A program made the position numbers and the translations under genes. 64,000 bases of DNA, from positions 682,001 through 746,000 of the forward strand of contig QAOA01000393.1 of assembly GCA_003255065.1 (NCBI GenBank), written 5' to 3'. The notes beneath the pieces were generated by a model. That model saw only the letters and a program-made list of their open reading frames with translations. It was not told where the DNA came from and ran no database searches. Each line of letters starts with the position of its first letter. Positions within the stretch are counted from its first letter, which is position 1. Shown piece after piece: positions 45,301-54,692 of this stretch. The stretch is from Cercis canadensis. Taxonomy: Eukaryota; Streptophyta; Magnoliopsida; Fabales; Fabaceae.

Positions 45301-47338
45301 ATTACATCTTATAAGGGCTTGACTTATTTCTATAGCATGGTCAAATTTGAACCAAATGTAAAGTAAATGAAGGGTGCGAGAAAGAGACAAGAGATCATGA
45401 ACATGAGAAAGATTAAGGGTTGAATGTCATTCTAGTGATTCTTCTTTTTTCTTATTCCTTCCATTTGATGTTTTCATCTACTTTCTTTCCTCATATTTTC
45501 ACTTTTAGTTTGAAGAAAAGCAGAAAAATTTACGTTCTGTATTTTTACTCTATAATGTTACACCCTTCATTCACTTTCTTTTATTTTCTTCCAGATTAAA
45601 TGTAACGTAAAGCACAACAATATCACTCATTCTTTTCAGTAGAATAATTAATTTTTTTACTACATATCTACATCACTCAAATTACAATGATAAATTGTTT
45701 TGCTGCAGTACTATCATCATAAACGAGACAATGTTACCTGTCGTTCGAAGGTAGAAATTGCCATGTATGAGTCGACTGGGATTCATCCAAGAAGTGTTAA
45801 GGCTAAATTCATGGTGAGTTTGTATACTATGAAAAATATATATATGATTATTATAATTATGTTATGTTACTTTCTCATTAATATTCAACACAAGGTTATG
45901 TGGACTATTGCTAAAAAATTTAGGTATCAAAGACATCATCAAAGAAAAAGAGGAGTTCAAGGATTTCCAAGAGCCAAGGCAGCACTGAAAAGGGTGAAAA
46001 TGAGGAAACAATAATTTGTTTACCATTTAAGAAAAGAAGAATTGAGAATCTTGATGATTGTGAAAATAATGAATTACCCTGCGTGTATGATATTCGCTAT
46101 GATGAGAAAGCAAGAAAGACTATTGAAAAGTTTATGACAGAATCTTACAACAACATGATCGAGCAAGAGGTAAACGTTTCAATGAATTATATATGATAGA
46201 ATATTAATATCTATGATTTTAGGCAATCAAAAGTATTTTAGGTCTCGTCTGTTCTAGCTTTTCCCATAAAAGGATGGCACTGAAAAGAATAGAATTGTAA
46301 ATATATATTCGTTTTTTATATTAGCTATATATACTCTAAATTAAGAATGGATAGCTAGAATGAACTAAAATAAGGAAGTGCATTTGATATTAGTTATTGA
46401 TTCTAGATTTAAAAATAAGTTATTCTGTATAGAAAATTTGTTTTCAAGTTATTATAGGAATTATAAAAAAATTTCTAACCAGGAATGATCTCCACAAAAG
46501 TTTATGTTTTTTTCTTTTCCAGCCCATCTCTTTTAATTTACAAGGCACCCCTTCTAATTCTCTTGAGCCTACCATTCTTCCTTATTCTCTTTTTTTTTTT
46601 TTTTTTTCTATTTCATATCCTTGGTTGCAGCATATTTCTTCCACCTACCTCATACCCTTTTGCATTGAATTCCTTATCTTTTTTGTATGCTAAAATTCTT
46701 CTTAATCAAGGCTCTCCATTTTGTTTTCTTGCTCTTCATTTCCTCCATGATATATATTTATTATTTAGTTAAGATTTTTAAATCTTTTGTTACTTGTCCT
46801 TTTCATCTTGTTTAGGGAATTCATGGCCAAAAAAAAAAAAAAAGATCTTGTTTAGGTGAATTGAAAGTAGAAAGCTATAAATCTCTAGTCAGGTGATCAG
46901 AACTAGGTTGCTACCAATCTATAATCCTTGTATTTATTTTACTTCATGAGTCATGACTTTTAACTACATATTTTAATTTGGTACACTTGATATTGAAATT
47001 GTGGATTTTGTTAAAGATGAGAATGAATATGGAAGTATGATTTAGGTATGAATTATTTCATTGGATTGTTCTATTTGGCTAGGATGGTCACGTTGTTATA
47101 TTTACTGGATTTTGGATTTTGGCTATTTTCCTTGGAGGGTGTGATTATATATTAATGTTTTCTAGTGGATTAAAGGTTTGGGTTAGAACATAATAATTGT
47201 TACAGATAGTAAGAGCATATATGCACACAGCTTATTATCTATACATAATATATAAGGAGACAGCAAGCCATAGACTTGAAGCCAACTCTGATCTATATTG
47301 AATATCTATTTTATTTGTTGTAGGTAGCCTAACCCTTA

Positions 47339-47393
<55 letters not shown>

Positions 47394-47405
47394 NGTGTGT
47401 GTGTG

Positions 47406-47476
<71 letters not shown>

Positions 47477-47804
47477 TTTGAAATGTTCTCTTGCATAAGA
47501 AACCTCACTTGACCGACTTCAATGTTTTGTATAAATCATGTATTTTACTTTCCTTGTAAATAATATTATGATTGATGGGTTTAAAATTATATATAAATCT
47601 AAGTTATGGCTTCTTATTGATCAGTTTCTCATTTGTTTTTCCTATAGCATTTCCATATTTGGAATTATTTTGGCTTGCCTATTGTGTTTTTTAATCATGA
47701 CTAAACATTATTTCAAACCTTCAAAATACTTGTGCATATGCTTGCTTCTTTCCCTTTTTTTTTTTTTTTAGGTATTTTGGCTACGACTCCAAGTTCGAAT
47801 ATAG
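40603..47804 (+). CDS. MBD-like (methyl-CpG-binding domain) protein with repeated N-terminal exon cassettes
   Basis: Eleven exons inferred by eye, all in phase 0: 40603-40665, 40853-40921, 41098-41202, 41368-41502, 41651-41785, 41950-42072, 42233-42373, 43250-43369, 45709-45813, 45924-46169 and 47772-47804; about 424 residues. Exons 1-7 encode about 257 residues of a repeated cassette (core TFPSY...FPMEK; full unit VFYEQNFQAKP...MSQTFPSYL). Exons 8-9 hold an MBD-like fold: DNWICERRVRGNGKQYDK joined to YYHHKRDNVTCRSKVEIAMY. The Arg, Asp/Tyr and Arg of the usual 5mC-contact positions appear present, while FRS is CRS. Exon 10 has basic nuclear-signal-like runs (KTSSKKKRSSR, FKKRRIENL). A nuclear, chromatin-bound role is inferred. 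The last exon is the least certain. Unlike its neighbours, the frame is open throughout. Confidence 0.8.
42530..42577 (+). other. Possible alternative terminal exon of the MBD gene
   Basis: A strong acceptor CTCTTGCAG at 42521-42529 is followed by an in-frame (phase 0) NVTVTNLQKILKMLL and TGA at 42575-42577. Spliced to exon 7, it would give a protein of cassettes only, without the MBD. No transcript evidence is available, and it may be a decayed cassette or chance. Confidence 0.3.
43370..45708 (+). other. Intron 8 of the MBD gene (2.3 kb, inside the MBD)
   Basis: Donor AAG|GTATGT at 43370 and acceptor TGCTGCAG at 45701-45708. It splits the domain between the DK and YY residues. No transposon ends or convincing ORF were recognised; ORF-like stretches (e.g. 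44533-44745, minus) have no motif. Confidence 0.7.
46170..47771 (+). other. Last intron of the MBD gene, with a TA/TG microsatellite
   Basis: Donor GAG|GTAAAC at 46170; acceptor a long T-run ending TTTTAG at 47771. It contains T-rich tracts (46590-46607) and the compound microsatellite at 47338-47476. No coding sequence was recognised within it. Confidence 0.55.
47338..47476. repeat. Compound (TA)n-(TG)n microsatellite with one ambiguous base
   Basis: ATATAT repeats from 47338 run to an 'n' at 47395 and continue as GTGTGT to 47476. The single undetermined base sits at the switch between repeat types, so the assembled length is uncertain. Confidence 0.97.
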
Positions 47805-49196
47805 AAACCGTAAAACCTAAGGACAATCTATGTATCACTCGGCCACCAGCCATTTAGTTGCTTCTTTCCTTCATGTTGCATATTATGCACTCTTTGGATA
47901 GTAAAACTCACTCCAGTTATAACTCTAATGCTATGTTTACAGGTTTAGGCCCTGGTCAAGGAGTTGGTGTTCTGAGAAAGTTCTTGCAACTGAAACTTGT
48001 GGTAGCTAGGCTCAGTTTGTGCCTTTGGGCCTTCTGAGTGGAAGCTTCTGTTTGAATGTATAAATGTACAAAGTACAAACCTCATTCGAACCTATATATG
48101 AGTTGAGTAGGTCGTGGCTCTATGGATTATGATAGATTTGTGTGTGTGGATTATGGGGTGTATGAACCCTATGAAGGAGACTTCAATTTCTGTATATAGT
48201 TGTCAGAAGCAAAAAAAAAAAAAAAAAATCTGTATATCGTTGTAAGTGATTGTATGTTTAAATTGTGTATGATGCTTTTGAGATTGTATGAAGCATGGTT
48301 TATGGTTATACCTCTTTGTTATAGATTCTCTGGTATTGATATGTACAAAGTTATTGGTTATTGATATGCTTGCTATGCTATGAGGGCCTTAGGCTAGCCT
48401 AATCCAGGTACCGATCACAATGCTCAATTTTCTGGCGCAAGAATTTTCAAATAAAAATAAAAGTAAATAAATTCAATATACATACGTACATGCATAGACA
48501 TATGATTCAATTGAAGTTTAGGTCCCCTTGTTTTTACAAGATGGACAATTTGATGATCTCTATTTTCACAAAATATACAGTTTTGTCCCTTTATTAATGT
48601 ACCGATTAAAACCTAATGAAAGGCATTAATTATGCCACTATGTCGCCTGTGAAATGTACCTACACAGGGCAAACACCTGACCTAGAGCCAGGCTGTGAAG
48701 AACAACCCAAACTCCAATGATGAAATCACTATAATTTGAGCTATGTGGTGAAAGTGAAAGTTACCTCGCATATAATGAATACCTTATTTATAGGGGAAGT
48801 TAAGAGTTATATGGTAATTGGACTGGTAGCTAGACTCAGATAGTGTTGGGCCTGGCATTGGGCTGAATTGACATTAAAATAATTATATTGTATTCATATC
48901 TAGCCCATTTAAGGTATTTAACATGCATATGAATTATTAAATACCCAAATTAATCCTAATAGTATTCAATAATTATTAAAAAAAGAAAAACATCCATCCC
49001 CACTTAAAAGACACATGCAGAGCACGTGCAGCCACTGAGGAAAGGTTAAACATCTCTACAAATCCCAAAGAAGTGTAGGAAAAAATGTATGAAATATGGG
49101 ATCATTCAAGGCTTCTCCCCTTGCTTATGGAAAATGGCACATGCCGTTGCTTTGTGGTAAAGAACAATTTTGGTTGATAGGGGTCAATCCACCTTC
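47805..49196 (+). other. 3' flank of the MBD gene and intergenic sequence
   Basis: It begins with the probable 3' UTR. AATAAA-type signals occur at about 48450-48470 (AAATAAAAATAAAAGTAAATAAA). Beyond that no gene or transposon terminus was recognised. Confidence 0.5.
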
Positions 49197-49201
49197 GAAG
49201 T

Positions 49202-49534
49202 TGTTATAGCCCAATAATTTGGCCCAATATAACAAAAGGCCCAGTGCCCAGAAACTCGGTATGCCTCAACCCAGTTCATTAAGAAGCCTCAGCGACCCGC
49301 TAGATCAGGGTTTCCGTTGGCTATAAATAGCCTTCATCGCCCCACAGGTAAGGGATGCTGAAATTCACTTTTATAATCAATATTGTCAAGCTCAAATTAT
49401 ACTGACTTGATCTTCGAAGCCCAGAAACAAAGAGCTAGCCCAACTTGTGTGTTTCAGGCTAACTTAGCTCATACCGACTTAACAAGTCACCCGACCTCTG
49501 TGACATATCTCGACCTATAACTCAGGCATTGTCA
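49202..49534. mobile_element. Small solo LTR (333 bp) with perfect 5-bp TSD
   Basis: It starts TGTTATAGCC, ends GGCATTGTCA, and is flanked by GAAGT at 49197-49201 and 49535-49539. CTATAAATAGCC at about 49320-49331 is a TATA box, and it is followed by typical LTR R/U5-like text. No internal region is attached. The TATA orientation suggests the + strand. It is not obviously related to the other LTRs here. Confidence 0.8.
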
Positions 49535-49597
49535 GAAGTAAATTGCATTAATATTGTAACACAACTGAATCTTCTTGAATCTTCAATTTGAAATCAT

Positions 49598-49703
49598 ATG
49601 TAGACTTCAACCGTATTATTGGTATAACAATTTGTAGTCTACATATTTTGTTATACCAATAATTGCTAACCAAAATTGCATTAATATTGAAGTCTACATA
49701 TTT
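49598..49703. repeat. Imperfect fold-back (inverted repeat)
   Basis: ATTATTGGTATAACAA (49617-49632) is the exact inverse of TTGTTATACCAATAAT (49650-49665). The outer arms ATATGTAGACTTCAA (49598-49612) and TTGAAGTCTACATAT (49689-49703) are also inverse. A hairpin of about 106 bp results. No TSD was identified. Confidence 0.85.
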
Positions 49704-49935
49704 GGATTAATATTGTATCACTAATAATACAATAATATTGATAGTTCAAATCCAAACTGAATCTTCAAGAAGAAATCCAAAGCCTATATATGTAGGTATG
49801 ACTTATTCACAGAACTTTCAAGAAATAAATTATTGATCGATGTAAATTGCATTACTTTTATGTTCACAAACATGTTTAGCTTTATAAATTATTATTGATT
49901 AGTTTATGAAGAAATTGCTTCATGTGGGAGTACTT

Positions 49936-51224
49936 TGATGAGTGGATTTTATATCCATGAATTAGGTATTTCTTACTTGGTATTTAGTTGACTTTTGAGT
50001 AATTTAGTAGTTTTAGTTGATTAATCTTGTGTTTATGTTGTAGGTAATGATAATTTAGCAAAGAGAAATAAATTTGGTGCTAAAAAAAAGAAAAATTCAT
50101 GCACAAGTGATGGGAGCAGAGCCTAGACGCTGGAATCAAGGGCCTAGGCGCCCAAATGGCTGAAAGGAGAGTGCCTAGGTGCTGATTTGCTGAAGGAAGG
50201 CTTCTTGGAGCTGAAAGCATAAAGCCTAGGCGCTGGATTTGAGGGGCTAGGCACCCCAGAGTGCATATGTGCGAGTTTTTCCTATTTTCTCCTAATTCTT
50301 GTAGGATTTGATTCCCAATCCTTGTCCTATTGTAATTAGGTTTTCTATGAAGTATAAGTAGGTTAAATTAGGACTAATTTGAGAGATACTTTTGGAAGAC
50401 AAGGATTAAAGAGGAGAGATTAGAGGCAAGAAGGCAGAGGCGACAACAAATCTGACTTCCCCATTAGTTTTCTTCTTCTACTTTCTTTCTCATATGCTTA
50501 GATTTATTATCATGATGTTTTCTGTTACCATCATAAACTAAATTTCTCTCTAGGGCTACTATGTAACCTAATTATGAATGGTTGTAGTTTCTTACAGAAT
50601 TAATCTATGATTTTATCTTTTCTATTTGAGTATTCATATTTGCTCTTCATGCTTCTAATTGTCTAATCACTAATTTGTTGATAGGTTAATCACAATAAGA
50701 CCGAAAGGAGATTTGTATGTTTAGTTTATCAGGATAAATACCATAGGTTGCATGTAAGATAGAGATATACCTACATGGCCTATGTAGTCAATTAAAGAGA
50801 TCTATAGAATTGAATAAATTTTCTGGTTATTCGTAATTCATATAGGGATATAATGAGTTTATAACTTGAAAATATTTTCACTAGATCCTGGGAGAGGCTA
50901 ATGAATAATTTAGGGAATCTTTGCTAGCAATTAGGAAGATAAATCTAGACTAAAGAATTAAGGAATGAAAACCGAGATTAATTATGGTGAAATCGGAAAC
51001 CCTAGGTTTTTTTCTCATAATTAATTCATGATTTTTATCTGTTTTAGTTCGTTTTCAATTTACTTAATATTAGACTTGAATTTCTCCTGAATCATTGATT
51101 AGATAAAACTAGGATTAACCCAATTTTAGTAGTTAATAACATTAATCTTCGAGGGACGGTCTTTACTCTCATTTTATTACTTGTAAGACGATAGCATACA
51201 CTTGTGCTCCGTATTATCACAAGA
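49936..51224 (+). repeat. 5' LTR of the gag-only gypsy element
   Basis: 1,289 bp. It carries recurrent CCTAGGCGC words between about 50110 and 50250 and a 3' end with TACTTGTAAGACGATAGCAT. Relatives are 58310-59608 (mate), 4007-4640 and 20268-21632. Confidence 0.9.
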
Positions 51225-51478
51225 AATTTTTGGCGTTGATGTCAGGAATCAATTCTTTATTAACATCAATACTCAGTAATTTCTATTTTAATCTGATCAT
51301 TTATTTTTATTTTAGTTCTTTAATTTCTTTACTTGCCTTCACTTTTAGGAGTTTCTTTATGGTGCATGAGAAGATCTGGAAGTAGTTCTTTACTTTCATT
51401 TGATTCTCAGATTGAAAAAAGACCTGTCGAAAGAATAGAAAGGAGGAAAGAAAGTCCACCAGATTTTTGATAGACACC
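51225..51478 (+). other. Leader with primer-binding site of the gag-only gypsy element
   Basis: TTTTTGGCGTTGATGTCAGGA lies directly inside the LTR (51227-51247, in part) and compares with the Athila-type leader at 7669. It ends at the gag ATG (51479). Confidence 0.7.
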
Positions 51479-52512
51479 ATGGCAGACAAAATTCCTCCAA
51501 AGGCATTTCGTGACTATGTTATTCCTTTAGTCACAGATACCACATCTGGTATAAGGCGACTAGTAATTCAAGCCAACACTTTAAGATAAAGCCTGCCATC
51601 ATCCATATGGTTGAGTCTAGCCAATTCAGTGGATTAGCTAGTGAAAAGCCTCATGCTCACATCGCTAGCTTCCTGGAGATACGTGATACCTTCAAGTACA
51701 ATGATGTTACTGATAATGCCATTTGACTCCAACTATTCCCTTTCTCTCTTAGGGATAAGGCCAATACTTGGTTGCAGTCTTTGTTGGTGAGAAGCATCAC
51801 AACTTGGGATATCTTAGCCCAAAAGTTCTTAGCTAAATTATTTCCACTAACTAAGACTGTCATGAGAAATGATATCACTACATTCAGTCAACAAGAGATA
51901 GAGTCAGTTCAGGAGGCTTGGGAAATGTATAAGGAACTACTTTGGAGATGCCCACAACAAGGACTTCCTAATTGGTTGCAACTACAGACCTTCTACAATG
52001 GGTTGACAAGTTCAACCAAGACACTAGCAGATGCAGCTATTGGTGGATCCCTAATGAGCAAGACTTATGAGGATGCTAATGACTTGTTAGAGGAGATGGC
52101 TGCTAATGGTTATTAATGGTCTACTAAGAGATCTACACCATGCAAGGCACTTAGGGTTCATGAGATTAATTCTCTCACAATAATATTCTCTAAGATTGAT
52201 TCTCTGGCAAAGCAATTGACTTCTATAAATGTCAAGCCATCCATTCTCCTCTTGAAATTTGTAATGACTACAGTAGACCTCATGCTAGCACAGATTGCCA
52301 AATTGACAATCATTTTTCCCAATCCGAGGATGCACAATTTGTGGGGAATCCTAGCAAGCAAAACAACCCTTACTCCAACACATACAATCCAGGGTGGAGA
52401 AATCTCCATAATTTTTCATGGAGAAACAATTAAAGTCTTGCTCAATCACAACCTCTATCTTAGCTACCACCATCACTTAAGGTTTCTTTTGAGAATGCTC
52501 TTGCCCAGTTAA
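51479..52512 (+). pseudogene. gag of the gag-only gypsy element
   Basis: The ATG at 51479 gives [20 protein letters not shown]. After a frameshift near 51580 the capsid continues: [40 protein letters not shown], a TGA near 51724, then DKANTWLQSLLVRSITTWDI...LLWRCPQQGLPNWLQLQTFY and KTYEDANDLLEEMAANGY (to 52116). A CCHC-like CEICNDY...HASTDC lies near 52250-52290, with NNPYSNTYNPGWRN beyond. The pattern is the Retrotrans_gag family of Athila-type elements. Two breaks at least make it non-functional, though the capsid half is open over 114 codons (51772-52116). Confidence 0.88.
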
Positions 52513-52559
52513 CAATTTATGGTGTAACCAATTTATGCTCAAAACTTGTTTCAAAGTAG

Positions 52560-53450
52560 GTTATATAATAACCCAGAAAATCTTAGCAGAGGTTAAAGAT
52601 TAAAACTTGAATTCAAGCACTGAGAACATAAACCAGATAACCATTCAGAATAATATATTAGAAGATTTAGATTCTTGCAAATAAGAATATAACAATTTAT
52701 CAAACAATAATCATCAAGCTAATAAAAATAGAATTTACAGCAAGCTTAACAGGCATAGAACATCATAGCTAGTTATGCATCAATAAATCATATTTTAAAA
52801 CATATAGCAACAGAATATTAAAGAGATTAGGGTCGAGAGATTGAGCCCAGAAATTTTATACTGGTTCAGCTATCAACAAGGTTATTTGTCTAAGCTTCGT
52901 TACAGCACTAGTTTTACAAAGACTAAACCAAAAAACTCCCTCTAGTTTCTTACAAATCTCACTAGAAGCTCTCTCCTTTTGTCAAATAAAAACAGAAGTC
53001 ACTCCCCAAATTTCCCAATAAAATATGTTACAAATTCACAAAAGAATATGGCACCCACATCTTTACAACTCCTTCAAAGAATTAACACATAAGTAGTATA
53101 GAGTTTGTAGAAGAGATAGATAACTAGTTTCTGACACAAAGCTTTTTCTTCGAGTGATTCAATGGATTCTCTTCTCATATTTTCCAGACCTTGGGTCTTC
53201 TTACATAAGTTGACCTTTGATAGTGAACTCACTTTCCTCCTTTTGGAACTTGTTCTCCATCAACTATCTCTATTGGTGGTGTCATTTCATTCCTCACAAT
53301 GGCCCAGACCTTGAAATCTAAAGATTCCATGTACATTTACATTCTCTCTTTCTAGTATTTGTAGTTGTCACCATTGAAGTATGGTGGCTTGTTAGAAGAA
53401 TGAGCTGAATTTTGAGTATTTATGATACCTACTATAGACACCATATTTTG
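52560..53450 (-). mobile_element. Truncated copia fragment: LTR piece joined to gag N-terminus
   Basis: 52560-53205 resembles the copia LTR at 17658-19722 (minus strand): GGTTCAGC...TTGTCTAAGCTTC...TTTACAAAG and CCTTGGGTC...near 53190. 53206-53450 resembles the gag N-terminus region at 17360-17590 (GAACTC...TCTCCAT...GGTGGT...CATTTC...ATGGTGGCTTGTTAGAAGAATGAG). The order LTR then gag on ascending coordinates is the reverse of the minus-strand copia at the left of the window, so this piece is rearranged or a junction of two deletions. Confidence 0.55.
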
Positions 53451-54692
53451 TCAAGGTTCTTTTTGTTGTATAAAACAAACAAATACAAAATGAAATTTAA
53501 GACATTGTAGTTTTGGAAATTTAAGGTTCTATATCTTCTAAATTTTCCAAAATAATGCATTAAAAAAATATTTTTGAAAGCATGTAAGTTTAATTAGTGG
53601 TTTATTTCTTCTTATATTTTTGTTTGGGCCTTTTTAATAAAATAAATCATAGTCTCACTACTTTAACCTAGTCTAATTTTTAATCTAGCGCAAATTTTCC
53701 ATTAGGCCCACTTGGCCCATCCTTTTATTTCATGGCATTTTACATTTTTCAATTTTAAATCATGAAAAGATAAATAGATTTTTTTAAATATAATTTTAGC
53801 ATCACTAGATCTAAGATGACCGATGAGAGAGCAAGGAATGAATTCCCCTCATTCCCTATTGGTCCAAGTTGGTGTACCTTATCTCTATTAAATAAAATTT
53901 TTGCTTGATTCTTTTGTGATTTTTACTTAGCTTGTGATTCCTTGATATTTTGAGCATATAGCCCTGATCATTAGACTTTTTGTGCTTGATTTAGAGAAAA
54001 TTTATGCATGCTTAGTAACTCATATGACTTCATAGATTTCTAGAAATTGATTGATTACCACTTGAGGCGAAATCCTAGGCTCTACAATATTAGGGACATG
54101 ATTTAGGCAATCTTTGGATAGTTTGAGTCTTTCAAGCCAACCTTTGCATATTGTATGTTTTAGTCACCCACAAAGTTATCCTAGCCTTTAATATTTTTCC
54201 CAATTATTTTTCCTTCACCCATAACATGTGATCAATCTAAAAAAAAAAACACAATACTTAGAGCTATGGAGACATTTAGGAGGATGTGAGGAGTTGAGAA
54301 AAATAGTTTGATGCTTCTTTGCTTAGAAAAGTAAAATAAATAAAAAATGAAAAAATTGAAAGAAAAAGAAAAGAAAATGGAATGCTACACCCCTTGTTCA
54401 TTAAATGAGAAAATAAGTTTAGGGGTGTAGACATTTAAGTCAAATCAAAGAAAGCAAAAGAAGCACAAACTAATGAAAGAAAAGAAAATAAAAGAAACAA
54501 AAGTGGATGATGAGTAAAATGGTTGAAAATAAGTAAGGGAAAGCTAGATTGAAAGTTAGAGCTCTTAGCCTAGATTTGTTATGTGTTATGGGTGATTTGA
54601 GCTTTATTGATATCCATTATCATACCTTAGCCTTAACCATACATTAATACAAACTTAATGAAGTCTTATTGATCTTTGGTGTTGAGTACCCT
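53451..54692 (+). other. Non-coding 3' region of the gag-only gypsy element, left of the CACTA insertion
   Basis: AT-rich, A-run containing (54300-54500), without ORFs. It is comparable in character to the 3' non-coding region of the Athila-like element at 14.4-15.5 kb. It continues after the CACTA element at 57958. Confidence 0.6.

Noticed and set aside
46485-46772. 95-codon + strand ORF, Phe/Leu/Ser-rich
   Set aside because: It lies within the T-rich last intron of the MBD gene, is made of pyrimidine runs, and has no motif.
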